Shown here piece after piece: positions 1 through 12,120 of a DNA stretch of 64,000 nt (position 1 is its first letter; each line of letters begins with the position of its first letter). The position numbers and the translations under genes are program-made. Below the pieces are notes generated by a model. It made no database searches, was not told the DNA's origin, and saw only the letters and a program-made list of their open reading frames with translations. Source of the DNA: Taxawa tesnikishii (nom. ined.) (lineage: Eukaryota; Ascomycota; Dothideomycetes; Dothideales); assembly GCA_030247885.1 (NCBI GenBank), contig JAPDRO010000013.1, forward strand, positions 62,001 through 126,000, given 5' to 3'.

Positions 1-892
1 ATGCATTTCTTGCCAGGCCGTGTCTCTGTCACGTCTTGTTGGTTGCTGCTCCTCAGAACACCTGGAAGAACGCAGACATCTAAAAGGGATCTGATGGGAG
101 TACGATCACTTGCGGGCGCAGGGCATGTGATCCCCAGCATAGCATGCCAGAAGACCAACAACCCTACATGAGGTATTAGCGAGGATCTCAACGCCGGCGA
201 TAATGCACCCACTTGCAGCCCAGTAAGCAAAAGTCTTGGCGGGTTCGTCGCAACAACGCTTCCATGCCTGAGTCCAGGCGCAGATCAAATGATGGTTAGA
301 CCGGATGCAATTCGGCCCGCCGGTCCAGGATAAGTTTCGCGGTCTCGACGGTCGTATAGTGTTTGAGAGCGATCTATTCCAACCCGCGGGCTCCGTGTTA
401 CCCCAGAGCGGTTTGTTGCGCAGAAGCGCGGATTTCGGCAAGAAATTGGGGGACACAGAGAAAAGCGGAGGAAAAGAACTATAGATGAATAGAGCCTTCG
501 TGCTTAAGTGCAGTTGGATCATGACTTGACGCCAGCGAATACGGGTTGAGCTAAGTAGTTCGACCCTGATGGAGCGTGTTCACAGGTAGCGCCTGTCCGG
601 CTCGGAGAAGGAAGTCATTCGTCAGTAGAGCGTTCGCTCCAAGGTATAGGATGGCGTTAAGCAGAGGCTCTGGGTAACATTTCTGGTTAACGGACCCAGT
701 TAATCGTTCCAAACGAGTTAGTTGAAGAGACGGAAAATCGGTTTGGGGACTTGGTTCATCTTGAAGCGATTCGGTTAAACCCCGCAACAATTTACGCCCA
801 TCACCTGACCCCGCATGCTGCACGCGTAAAGCTTCAATATCTCAATCCTCGACTTCTATCCTCCAGATCTGTTCAAGACCATACAATGTAAC
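1..892. other. Left-edge intergenic region
   Basis: Two minus-strand open frames (138 and 90 codons) lie here, but neither shows a recognisable domain, a signal peptide or fungal splice structure. The last 100 bases are pyrimidine-rich and probably form the 5' leader and promoter of POP1. Otherwise I see nothing. Confidence 0.5.
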
Positions 893-3689
893 ATGCCACC
901 AAAATCCGCGCCTCCAGCGGCGCCCCCATCTAACAAGCGCAAGCAGCCGCCCACAAACTTCTCTGGAAGACCTAGCGACCGCTCAGCCTTCTACAACAAA
1001 CGCCAAAGAATTCAACGCGATGCGCGCACGCTAGCGACGCAGACCGCCTCTCGCGCTTTCTCCAATGGGGAACTTAACGTCGACAAGTTTGTCAAAGCAC
1101 GCGAGTACGAGATCCGGGCTTTGGAAGATGGGTTGATGCGAAGTAAGCTGGCGTTGACGCAGCGCGCGTTTCAGCAGGTGCCGAGGGAGCTAAGGAGGAG
1201 GACTGCGAGCCATAATGTGAAGAAGGTGCCGAAGAGGTTGAGAAAGAGGGCGGGGAGGGAGATGATCGAGGACAACACGCCCGGGAAAGGTGGGGTAGAG
1301 AAAGGAAAGAGGAAGTTGACGCGGCATATGCGGTTGAGGCTGGAGACTGTGAAGAAGCTGAGGGCGTTGGGTGCAAAGAAGAGGAAGAAGGGCGACAATG
1401 CGGACGATGAGATCTCGAAGACAGGGGGAAATGGACATGGAGTTGGAAATGCGCACAATGCACAGGCCGCTGTGGCAGACACTGGCATCAAGACAAGGCA
1501 ACCTCGTGTGAAGAAGAATATGCTGAAACCTCCTCCTCCACCTCAGAGAAAGTTCAAAAAGCGCCAGAGGGACAAAACGTGGCTGCCGACGCATCTCTTT
1601 CATGCGAAAAGAGCACACATGACCCCGCCAAAGGATCCTCTGTGGCGCTTTTCCATTCCCTTGACGCCTACGGTCAAATCCTACAGACCCACGCACAGAG
1701 CTAGCCGTGACAGAGGCGCCGTTGCTTGGGATACCAGCTACATGTCCACCATTGGTTTGGAAGGCGTGGAGAAGAGTCTCGAGGCGTTATTGCGCGCACT
1801 CGGTGCGGGATACAATACGAAGGTAGGCTCACAGGAGCGGAAGTGGAGGAATGGAACCCGGATCTGGCAGGGCTGGCTCTACGAACGTTGCGACAGCGGA
1901 CCCGCGGTTGCAATTGCTCCTGCGATAGTGGTCTGGGAGGCTCAGAACCACGCCTCAAGGGACACGGCTCCGCCTTCTGAACCAATTCTGCAGACCCACC
2001 CTCGACGGGATCAGAAGAAGCACAAGCGCAGAATTCTGGTTCGCGTCCACCCGTCTGCGTTCTTGCAGCTGTGGAAGCAAGTGGTGCGACTGGCGAAGAT
2101 CCAAAAGCCGCAGGTGGTGGCCGAAGACCTACGTTTCGAGCTTGGGAGTATTGAGATCATGGGGCCGGGGTCTACGGAGGCGCTTCTGGGGGCTCTATGC
2201 CCCGTCCCTCCTCCCTCGCCTGAAGATCAGCAAGGGTTAAAGAATCAGCAACGTGAGGGCAGCGGAAAGTGTGATGTGAGTGTGGAAGCCACGTGGACTT
2301 CTCTTGCCGGCCTCACGGATCCCGGAACCCTGCCCGCGAACGCGTTACTCGCATTCTCGATCTCGGATCCGAGGTTGCGCCATCCACCGCGCACAATTAC
2401 CGCGCTTTCCAACGGTACTGACGGGGGCAAAGCTTATTGCAGTTGCTTGTAGACTGGCCGGCAGATAAGTCGCAACAAGCGGCTGGTGTATTCGACCGCA
2501 AGATCCGGTTGGCAAGTACGCGCTCGATGCCTAGTCAAAAGGCTATCAACCGGCGCAAGTCTCTGGCTCAGCCCGGAGCCTACCCGGATCCCGACCCCAA
2601 AGATCCGTGCATACCCGTTCTACTCTATGTCTCGTCTCATTGTCCTTCAAACCTTAGCGGCCAGTCCGGCGCCAGCGCTAGACAAGCATCCTGGACCTTG
2701 ATTCTCCCCTGGCAGACCGTTCCTACTGTGTGGTACAGTGTGATGTACTACCCCTCTCGAGCGGTGAGCAAGTGCGGCTTGGAGGACTTGATCAGCAAAA
2801 ACAGGTCGCTTTCGAAGCAGGTGTTCCGTGGTTCCCTGGGGATTACGTAGGAACTCAGGCCTGCGAAGATTGGGAGTCAAGAGAAAACCGGCAGAGGAAA
2901 GTGCAATGGGAACGCAGACCAAAGGGGAAAAGGGTCGAGTGGGAAAGCGTGCCACTGGGGCTGGGAAGGAAAGGTGAGATTGGTGTGGGGTGGGCTTGCG
3001 ACTGGAAGAGGTTGGTGGATGGGCCAGCAAAAGAGGCTTTATCACCCCTCCAGAATCCCGAGACTGAACGACCCGGCGACGTTGAACTCAGGAAGCCCTG
3101 GCACTTAACCACCTCGCTCGCCGCTAAGCTACTTCGTGGCAAATTGACTGAGAGCGGCAGGGATGGAATGGGGGATCTGGTCACAGCACTTATCACGGTC
3201 AGACTTACCCTCTTGGGTCGCGGTACCCCAGAGCCCTGTGCAAGGGTCTACCGTCTTCCTCCGGCTGATCCCAAACCTTCCAACCTATCTGAACGGAAGG
3301 ATCTGAGAGCCAGGTGGCTCGCCCTCACTACATCTCCTGCAAGCACGTCTACGAAGCAGCATCGTGCAAACAACAACAAATCCAGGAGTACAAGGGAGGA
3401 GCCAGAGCATCTCATTCATCAGCGCTTAGCTGCAGATCTGCTACAGCCAGCTGGTGCTGACGAAGGGAGTGGCTACCCTGAGGTTCCAGACGAAAAGGAT
3501 CTCGTCGGCTTTGTCACCACGGGAGAGTTTTGTCTGAGCGAGGGGAAGGGCGTGGGTATTGGCAGTCTCCTTGTGTCAAGGGTGATGCCGCGTGATTCGG
3601 AGAAAGAAGAGGATGCTTGCGGGGAGAAAAGGAAGGGGATGAAACAGAGCGTCACCTCTGCATCGTCAGAAACGCAGGTGAGAGCGTAG
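893..3689 (+). CDS. POP1: Ribonuclease P/MRP protein subunit POP1
   Basis: POP1 is the largest protein of nuclear RNase P and RNase MRP, which mature tRNA 5' ends and pre-rRNA. The N-terminal half shows the POP1 domain: a basic region with motifs such as VPRELRRRTASHN and VPKRLRKRA, then KTWLPTHLFHAKRAHM and the SYRPTHRASRDRGAVAWDTSY segment. The POPLD domain follows (DWPAD, LPWQTVPTVWYSVMYYP, FEAGVPWFPGDYVGT). The C-terminus carries GFVTTGEFCLSEGKGVGIGS, typical of the family. About 930 residues are encoded without introns. The frame changes twice, at a G5 run (2423-2427) and a C4 run (2751-2754). One added base in each gives uninterrupted POP1, so I read these as assembly gaps in an essential gene. 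ATG 893 starts the longest family-like N-terminus. Identity is firm from the motifs; the assembly explanation is inferred. Confidence 0.93.
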
Positions 3690-4974
3690 GACGACTCGCG
3701 CGGTGGGAGCTTATCTAGTGATAATGCGTCCCAAGCTGGACGAACCGCAGATTTGGCTAGGAAAAGCGCTATTCGCTTGACCGGGAACAAGGCGAGAGGA
3801 CATGTTGCAAGAGGAATGGCGAGGAGGTGGAAGGTGTTGAAGTCCACCTTACATCTGCACGCCCTTTGATCATGGTCTGGCTAAGACAGAGACAAGACAA
3901 GAGTAACGAATCAGAGTGTCGCCACGGGGTAACCGAGCAACCTCATAACCAAGCGAATACATGCTTTCGATGGAGCAGTTGCAAACAGGCTTCGAACAAT
4001 CCAAACACCGGCCACAAGATAGGGTACACCAGTTCAGTTTGGGCCACAAATGCCTACAAACAAGCCCTGGTAGGAGGCCAAGTGTGCGACGGACATGCTA
4101 CTGCTCTACAGCCACAAGCTGAGGTGGTCCGTTACTTCGCTGGGTCGTTCGCGTGTTTCATATTCTGCGGCTTGCTCCCTGTATCGACATGAAATGTCCA
4201 ACGCGTGTTTCTGCTCACTTCATTGTCGAAGCATCACTCCACATAAGCGTGAATACAAACTCCTGTTTTCGCTTCTCCGTCAAGCACAGGCAAGTCGACG
4301 TTTCCTCTCCCACTCTCAGTCTTTCAGTAGTGTTTCTTCGCTTCAACTTTGCAACGGCGTTCACACAACCGTACCGTCAGCGTCTCATACCCACTGCCAT
4401 CGACGGTTATGGCGACAAGGAGCCACACTGAACGCACGCCTCGTCCTCTTCACCGAGGTCTGTCAAGCCGTTGAAGCGGCGAACGGATCCAACGACGGCT
4501 CTGCTAAGATCCCGAGGGAGTTGCGTATCCTTGCTACCAAAGAGGAAACCATTCGCGAGGACGGCAAAGGGCGATATCGATCGCATGGAAAGGTTCGCGT
4601 TGTACAAAAAGGCGAGACCCGATGCGGCCTTTTCGTCGGACTCCACTCGCAGGCAGACGGGTCTTCCTCGGTCCTAAAGGTGCGGGATAGTAGGTCTTCT
4701 TCTGCACTGAAGGACAGTTCTCGCGTAGCAGCTCTATCAAAACCATGGGGGACGGCGAGAACAGACCACGCCACTTCGAACTCTATGCATCTATACTACA
4801 TAGTCTGTTTCGCAGCGCCCGTTGCAGGGTGTGAGGCTGGCATGCATTGTCATGCCCCTCAAGTCCGGTTCTCCGCCGTAACCGGCCCAGTATCCCCATC
4901 AGCCCACCAGGTGTGGTGTCAGAGCATGGTCAGGCCAACAGAAGCCGATATACCAACAACCGCCTCCGTAGCGC
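3690..4974. other. Intergenic region between POP1 and the ALDH gene
   Basis: A 300-codon plus-strand frame (4095-4997) and smaller frames are open here, but their composition (Ser/His/Arg/Cys-rich, no domain) looks like chance. The two flanking genes converge, so this probably holds both terminators. No tRNA or repeat recognised. Confidence 0.45.
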
Positions 4975-7416
4975 CTACACACCCAGCATCCTCCTAACCC
5001 CTCTAATCCTCCTCGCCAAACTTTCCCCATACCCCACCTCCACGACCCCCTTGCCCATCTCCCAACTCCCCGCCTTCATCGGATAATCCAACCCTCCCGG
5101 AATGCTCGTGCTGATCCAACCGGGCCATCTGTCCACGCTGACGGCTTTGGTGTTGCACAGACCCCTGAGCCCCTCCTCGCCCGCGAAGCGTCCGTATCCA
5201 CTCCCCTTGATGCCGCCAAAGGGCAATTGAACCGCGTACGTGGTCGCGAAATCGTTGACCGCGACCATTCCCGCCTGGATGTCTGCGGTGACGCGGGCGA
5301 GCGCGGCGCGCGCGGCTGGAGTCGACGTGGGCCCGAAGACGCAGGAGGCGAGGGCGTAAGGGGTCGAGTTTGCGATGTCGATGGCGTGGTCGACGTCTTG
5401 GGCGCGCATGAGGAGCGCGACGGGCGCGAAGAGCTCTTCTTGTGCGATCCGCATCGACGGTGTGACGTCGGCTAGCAGCGTAGGTTGGAAGTAGTGGCCC
5501 TTTGTCCACGTGGGATGGGCGTGGCGTTTCCCGCCGCAGACAAGCGTCGCGCCCTGCGCTACTGCGTCCGCGATCAGAGACTCGAGGCGCTCGAAGCTGG
5601 CGGCGGAGATGAGGGCGCCGACGTCGACGTCTTTTTCCGCGTCGGCGAGCGCGTTGCCGACGCGCAGCGCGGCGACCTTTGGGGTGAGGAGGGCGAGGAG
5701 GCGGGAGTAGGAGTCAGGGGTGGCGATGACGCGCTCGATGCCGATGCAATTTTGGCCCGCGGACTGGAAGACGCCGCGCATGATGATGGCTGCGACGCGT
5801 TGCATCTCGGATTCGCCAGTGCGCCGGCCGCTGGGGTCATCGATCACAACAGCAGGGTCCTTGCCACCGAGCTCGACGACGACAGGGGTGAGCGCTTTCG
5901 CGGCAGAGGTGCAGACAGCGTGGGCGACGGGGCGGGAGCCGATGAAGGTGAGATGGGAGATTCGGGGTGTGAGGTCAGATAGTCGGCAGTGGGGGGCCAG
6001 CAGGTGATTGCGTGGACAAGATTCGGGGAGTGTCCGCAGGCGGAGAGGGCGCCGTGTACGATGGAGGCGAAGTAGACAGAGGACCAGGCGGTTTGTTCCG
6101 AGTTCTTGACTACGATGGCGTTGCCTGTGAACAAGGCCGAAACGATCGGGCCTAGCAAATTATGAAACTGTGTTTGCAGTCAGCAACAGCATGCAACCGT
6201 ACTTCAGCCACTGGGACGTGATGCATACCGGATAGCTGGCACACACTGTTAGCTTCCCGCCCTCCGATCGAAGCGTCAACAGTCAACCACTTACTTCCAG
6301 CTCACGCAGGCAGCAACAACACCCAAAGGTTCCCAGCGCACCTCGTTCTTCTTGTAAAACATGAGAAAATTCGACGGTCTCTTCTCCGTGCACAAGGCCC
6401 TTTCGCCGTGCTCGATCGTCCACTTGAGCTTTTCCAATGTTACAAAAATCTCACCCAAAACGGCGTCAACTCGCGTCTTGCCCGAGTCCAGACACGCTGC
6501 GGTGATGATATCGTCTTGATGATCCAGAATGTACCTGCAGAAATTCCATCGTCAGCCTCTCGTTGATCAAACAAGAGCGGATACGGAGGCGATTGGTACA
6601 GGCTGCAAGGAGGCGAGCAGAGCGAGATGGAAGTACACAGAACGCATGGACGCATCTCCAATCCTGTGGTGAGAGACCGGGCCATAACATAAGCACACAG
6701 TAACATCACGTCCACCCGGCCAATCGCGCACACACCCCCAATCATTGCACTCCGTTAGGACTTACTTCAACAGCGTCTTTAAAACCTTCCTCCTTTCCCC
6801 AAAGCTCGTCTCCTTCCACTCCCCTTGCGCCGCTTCCGCCTTCCCAATGACTCTATCAATGCCATCTGGCGTGCTGGGGTTGATCAAGCCCAGACTCTCT
6901 CCCGTAGCCGGGGCGTAGCATCGGACTGCTGTTGAGCCTGGAACCTACGTATACAGTCAGCCGGCCAGTCAGACGAGCTATACGCGAGGACGAGCATCCT
7001 GATCCTCCAACCCAAGCCCAATCGTAACAAAAGCAGTTGCAACACGACGACTGTGAACGGTTTCACCCTCCTTCCCCCTTTCCGTCCGCCATGGAGCGCA
7101 AAACGACAGTAATGCAAAATTTCCAACAAGCGGATGAGAAAGGACAGAGACACAAGATCTCGATCTTCTCACCGTCGTGACCACCCGCCTCTTTCATCCA
7201 ACATATGAAGATAGATACTACCAACCTTCACGCTCAACTCCTCCAAGACCTCCCCTTCCACCCCGATCTGCATTGCGGAGGGGCAGGAACATGAAACGCC
7301 ACAGCTCTTTCCGAATCCGGTCTTAGCAGAAGAAACAAGAGGCCCGAAACCAGAACAGCCGCAGCAGTATACACAACCGGGCCTCCAAAAGCCACTTCCA
7401 GGCTGTAGGAAGACAT
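4975..7416 (-). CDS. MSC7: Membrane-anchored aldehyde dehydrogenase, MSC7 type
   Basis: This is an NAD(P)-dependent aldehyde dehydrogenase of the fungal MSC7 branch, which has an N-terminal membrane helix (around residues 9-28, VVYTAAAVLVSGLLFLLL) before the catalytic domain. Visible ALDH hallmarks are the WNYP oxyanion asparagine motif, the general-base glutamate in VVELGGKDP, the nucleophile in SAGQNCIG, and the EELFAPV and PFGGIKGSGYGR segments. I place five exons: 7416-7226, 6944-6766, 6534-6295, a 7-nt exon 6235-6229, and 6167-4975. Introns have GT..AG ends; the first donor is an unusual GTTGGT. Two single-base gaps, at G4 5964-5967 and C4 7252-7255, break the frame and are healed by one base each (WKGEVLEE and SHPRISHLTFIGSRP appear). 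The start MSSYSL is chosen because it leads straight into the membrane helix; an in-frame start 20 codons upstream is possible. Substrate is unknown; S. cerevisiae Msc7 is only loosely tied to meiotic recombination. Confidence 0.88.
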
Positions 7417-7973
7417 GGGGGTGGCGTTGCAGAACGCAGTGTACGACGGTAAATAGAAGGAAATTGAATGAGCCAATGAACGAACGGACGGGAAGGCTAT
7501 CTATCTTTCTTTTGTCCATCACGGAACGAATTCCGAGCGATCTCACGTGTTTTTTCTTTCTTTTTCTTTCTTGTGGCGTCCCAAAATCATCTACACAGGC
7601 GTTGGCGGGAACGACAAGATCGCCATCAGGGTAGAATGTCTCTGTACGGCGAGTGCATCTCAGCACGCCAGCAACCAACCCGCTCTTGTAAGCGTGTTTT
7701 CAGGATGCATATCTACAGTACGTGCTCCGGTAACTCTTCTTGTCAGACACGGGCACAACTATCGTCCATTCGACTACAGCGCTGATAAACGCATATACAG
7801 CATGTTTGGGCCCCAGTTCGACGTAATCTCCATTGGAAGACTTTCTTGACAAGCGGATCTTCAAAGGAGAATGCGATTGCCTTTCTGTCACGGCTTGACA
7901 TGTTGCAATCGCTTCGTTCACACAGCCGAAGGTCTGCTACAATATTGGTTTACAATGCTACAAATGTCCCCAT
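7417..7973. other. Intergenic region upstream of the ALDH gene
   Basis: No gene recognised. It contains a pyrimidine-rich stretch (about 7544-7570, CTTT-type) that could belong to the ALDH promoter, and the 3' end of the fumarase transcript. Confidence 0.5.
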
Positions 7974-9988
7974 CTATTTCTTCTCCTTGGGAGCAAGCAT
8001 GAGCTCCGGTCTCACGGTCTTGTCAAACTCCTCCTCGCTCAGAGCCTTGAGCTCCATTGCACTCTCCTTAAGGGTGATGCCCTTCTTGTGAGCGTTCTTG
8101 GCGACCTTGGAGGCCATGTCGTAGCCGATGACGGGGTTCAGGCAGGTAACAAGCATGAGTCTGGGCAATTCGTCAGTGTCCATCTCTCTTCACTCACCGA
8201 TTGGATTTCCACCGGAACGAGTCTAGGAGGCAGGGATCAAACTTACGATTCGTGCAAAAGCGCCCCGATCCTCTTCTCATCCGCCTCAAGGCCGTCCATA
8301 AGGTTCTTCTCGAAGCTGCGCATGCCGTCGCCGAGCAAACGCGACGAGTGGAGCAGGTTGCGGATCATCAGAGGCTTGAAGACGTTCAGTTCGAAGTTTC
8401 CTTGCGAGCCGGCAAAGGTCACGGCGGCCTGGTTACCGAAGACCTGTGTGCAGAGCATCGTCATGGACTCGCACTGCGTGGGGTTGACCTTGCCAGGCAT
8501 GATAGAAGAACCGGGCTCGTTCTCAGGCAGCTTGAGCTCACCGAGGCCGCAGCGGGGTCCGGAACCGAGGAAGCGGATGTCTTGTGCGATCTTGAAGAGG
8601 GAGGCGGCGAGCGTGTTGAGCTGACCGTGGGCTTCGACTATGGCGTCGTGAGCCGCCAGGGCCTCGAACTTGTTGGGCGCGGTGGTGAACTCCTTGCCCG
8701 TCATGCTGCTGACCTCGGAGGCGATGTCCTCAGCGAAACCCTTGAAGGTGTTCAGACCGGTTCCGACGGCGGTACCACCCTGGGCAAGGTAGCGCAGACG
8801 GGGAGCGCCGACTCGACGCGCTGAATGCCGTATTCGAGCTGGGTGACGTAGCCGGAGAACTCCTGGCCCAGGGTGAGCGGAGTCGCGTCCTGCAGGTGAG
8901 TGCGGCCAATCTTGATAATCTTGTCGAACTGCTCGGCCTTCTTTTGCATGGCGTCGCGCAGGCTGCGGAGCGCGGGGAGGAGGTGGTCTTCAAATTCGAG
9001 GACAGCGGCAATGTGCATGACCGTCGGGAAGGTGTCGTTGGAAGAGGCGGACATGTTGACGTGGTCGTTGGGGTGGACAGGCTTCTTGGTGCCCATGGTA
9101 CCGCCAAGGATCTCAATGGCACGGTTCGAGATAACCTCGTTGGCGTTCATGTTAGATTGTGTGCCGGACCCCGTCTGCCAAACGACGAGGGGAAGTGGTC
9201 AAGGAGCTTGAGAGATGCTACCTCGGAGGCGGCTTCCTGGATTGCTTTGCCGATCTTTGGGTCTACACGTCCAGAAAATGTCAGCTTGATCGCCCCGTTG
9301 CTGTTGTATGTTGCTGCCATTGCTCTTGGTGTATGCGATTAGACTGTTCTCGGAAGTGATGTGGCTTCCGACCCTTCAAACCCTCTTCGCTATCATGGCC
9401 CTCCTCGCCCTCCAGAACCTCTAGCACACTGCCCAGCTGTGCCGACCCGGGATAAGGAAGGGTTTGTTCCACTTCTCCATACACAACAAGCTCTTACGTA
9501 CCCAGACCGAACTTCATGTTAACAGTAGCGGCGGCGCCCTTCAAGATACCAAAGGCCTTGACGACCGGCGGTGGCATGCGGTCGTGTGGCTGATTGATCC
9601 TGAAGTTCTCCAACGACCGCTCCGTCTGAGCTCCCCAGTACTTATCACTCGGCACCTGGATCTCGCCAAAGGCGTCGCTTTCCGTCCTCGTGCTCTGAGC
9701 CATTCTTGCGGTCGTTGCGAACGTCCTCGGGTAGTAGTATGGGGTATTCAATGGCTTGCTGGCGGAGAGGGAGGAAGCAGCAGGGCGGTGGATAGAGGTG
9801 ATGTAGCTTCTGCGAGCAGCTGCGGGAGAGCTCTGGCAGCGACACGCAACTCCGAGGCCGCGCTTAGTCTTGTCGAAGCCGACCGGAACATATTGCTGGA
9901 TAGGGAATTGACGGCAATGGATTGAGAAAGATGAGAGGAGATGAGCAGATGGAAGTGGACTGGAATATTCTGGCTGCGGAGAGTTCAA
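7974..9988 (-). CDS. FUM1: Fumarate hydratase, mitochondrial (class II)
   Basis: Class II fumarase interconverts fumarate and malate in the TCA cycle; fungi usually make mitochondrial and cytosolic forms from one gene. The protein shows the class II order: [72 protein letters not shown] and the superfamily signature [11 protein letters not shown], then the C-terminal domain ending in KEKK. About 100 residues precede the catalytic core, with Arg/Ser/Ala-rich presequence character ([16 protein letters not shown]). Exons are about 9988-9502, 9262-8247 and 8160-7974; the first intron is long (239 nt). Two single-base gaps, G4 8800-8803 and G4 9189-9192, break the frame; one base in each restores [16 protein letters not shown] and [20 protein letters not shown] on this strand about 100 bases upstream (10091-10096) fits the 9988 start. 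An internal ATG ([12 protein letters not shown]) could give a cytosolic form. Confidence 0.92.
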
Positions 9989-10766
9989 TGGAGCGATGCC
10001 GGAATCCCCAGGAAGCTATGATGCTTTTTTGTTTTCGTCCCGAGGAATCTTCGAAGACGATGAACTTCAATTGCCGACGCGGACGACCGGTATATACACG
10101 TAGGGAATTACCAGGGCGCAGAGAGTGGAGCGGCGCCCTTTGGCTCGCTTCAAGTCTACGCTCGCACGAGGCAACCACAGCCTGGAATGCAAGATGAACA
10201 CCATCTTGCCTCTAGTCGAGGTTAAGCGGCTCATGAAAACACGCAGGCCATACCTGTATCGTTCGCATCCCAGTAATGGAAGCGGTGAGATGTAGTGTAG
10301 GTAGGCGATTGACTACTAAACTGACGACTTATTGGGAGAGCTACTTCACCGCACAGTCCAGAAGATACGCGGATGGGATAGCTGGCAACACCCCAACCTC
10401 ACCGCCTACGTTCGTGTCGTCGTCATGTTGGTTGTATATACGTATATGTATACGTATATATATATCCTTCACCGAGCATCAAGGAAGCTTCAGGACTGCC
10501 AAATCACGCATACTCAACCTCGAAGATGGAATTGAAGTCGGTGTTCCATTCTGAGAAGTGTGAAGCGTGCAGACCATCAGCGTTTCCGTCAAATCGTATC
10601 GGTGCCCCACTGGTTCTTGAAGGCGTCTTGCTTCCTGCGGATGGCTCGAATAGCAGAGGCCTATATGGAAGACGCGCCCCACTGCACCTTCTATACTCGT
10701 CCAAGACAACCTTCTGAATGCAGCCTGCTCTCAATCGCCATCTAGCTTTCTTCTCCAAGTGAGTTT
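9989..10766. other. Intergenic region with AT-rich microsatellite
   Basis: No gene recognised. It contains the TATA-like element of fumarase near 10091 and an alternating TATA/CGTA purine-pyrimidine tract at about 10433-10466. Confidence 0.5.
10433..10466. repeat. TATA/CGTA alternating microsatellite
   Basis: A 34-bp alternating purine-pyrimidine tract of TATA and CGTA steps, nearly self-complementary. It could form a cruciform, or may simply be slippage-prone sequence. Confidence 0.7.
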
Positions 10767-11868
10767 CTATGGCGAGTCTCGTGCTTCATAATCCGCCATG
10801 TCGTGTTTCAGGACCTTTTCAACAGCACTCGCGGCACGTCCGACCTCTCCTCCCTCCTTCTTGCACGTCTGTACGCCCTTCGTAGTCGCCTCGTACATCA
10901 GCTCGCCAAAGACCTCCTTCCTTCCCTCAGCATCCTCGTACATCTCACTCTCCACGTCCCTAGGTGCGCCAAACAGATTCAGATATCCATACGGATTCGA
11001 CCTCCCGGGTATCAAATGCTGCTCCGTATGCCACATCGGAAACAGTCTGCCATCCCTCACTCCTCCATCTTCTACCGGCGAACTGAGCCCAGTCTGCAAG
11101 AACAACGCCAACGTGTTGAGTTGTTTAACGAGCAACTTACTCTCCGCACTCCCCGGTTTACCGAAACTCGTGCGCGATGCAGTCCATTTGTCCGCCCCTT
11201 CCTTCTCTTTGCGCGACCAGCCGAGCAGACTCATGAACGCCATGAGCGTCTTTACCCACCCGCCCGCAGACGCCACCAGCTCCCGCCCCGCGCTCTGCAA
11301 CAGCCAGTCCAGCACATCGAGGCTAGAGCTCCTGATCTCCACCGCCAGATGCGTGAGTCCGGCCCTGACGTACAACAACAGTTGATCCACGTGCCCTGCT
11401 ATCTCCATCTCGGGCAGTGCGCGCAGCAGTTTGAGTAAGTTCTCGCGCACGCTCTTGTTTCCGTCGAGGATCAAGGGTTGGACCTTGGGCAGGATGACGG
11501 CGACGGGCTGGGGAGGCCGGAGGTGGAGAGCCCGGTGACGGTGCTCGTGAGGTAGGAAAGCGCATCCCGGCGCTGCGAGTCGGATTTGGAAGAGACGAGG
11601 GAGAGCTGTTGCGTGAATTGGCCGGCGAGGGAGGGAGCGGTGGTGCTCAGACTCTGTTGGTTGAGGACGATGGCTGGTAGATTTCCCGTCAGCGTGACTG
11701 CACCACTCGCACCCACATCAGCTGAATGTATGCAACATGGGACTCACACTTCGCGCGGAAGCTGGTATCCGTGAGGTTGCTGGCCTTGGGCTTCGTCTTG
11801 CCGACCTTGAGTTTGGGCTTCTGGAAATCCTGTTTCTTTTCTTTCTTGCGCTTGGCGCTGGAACCCAT
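10767..11868 (-). CDS. IPI1: Pre-rRNA-processing protein IPI1 (TEX10-like)
   Basis: Ipi1 is a subunit of the Rix1 complex (Rix1-Ipi1-Ipi3), which works on pre-60S particles in ITS2 processing and export. Exon 1 (11868-11748) encodes a very basic start, MGSSAKRKKEKKQDFQKPK, then KLKVGKTKPKASNLTDTSF, the classic Ipi1 opening. A 74-nt intron (11747-11674) follows, then helical repeat sequence with SDSQRRDALSYLTS and LILDGNKSVRENLLKLLRAL. Frame is lost at G4 11510-11513; one added base gives GLPQPVAVILPKVQPLIL. Length after correction is near 340 residues, usual for filamentous ascomycetes. The start ATG is shared by the family and lies 252 bp from the divergent roadblock gene, so the two probably share a promoter region. 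Confidence 0.88.
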
Positions 11869-12120
11869 CTTCACCCACTATCCAACAGATCGAGCTCCTC
11901 CTTTAGCCTGGTATGCGCTGCGGGCATGTATTCTGACACTGTCGGGGTGTGGCAGGGCGATCTCAGTTTGAAGACAGCAAAACCAGGGAAAAAATGTTGA
12001 CGGACTTTGCGGAGCGAGGAGCAAGGCGCGGCCCGCAAAAGCGGGCGGAATTCTTTCCGCCTTGGAGTTGACTTCTCTCGGGCAACTGTCAACAAACCAA
12101 CAAAGTAGGAGACGGCGGTC
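11869..12120. promoter_or_regulatory. Shared promoter region of IPI1 and the roadblock gene
   Basis: The 252 bases between two divergent start codons must hold both promoters. I see no strong TATA box. This is inferred from position only. Confidence 0.55.

Noticed and set aside
4095-4997. 300-codon open frame on the plus strand
   Set aside because: Rich in Ser, His, Arg and Cys with no domain, no signal and an end that overlaps the ALDH coding exon antisense; looks like chance.
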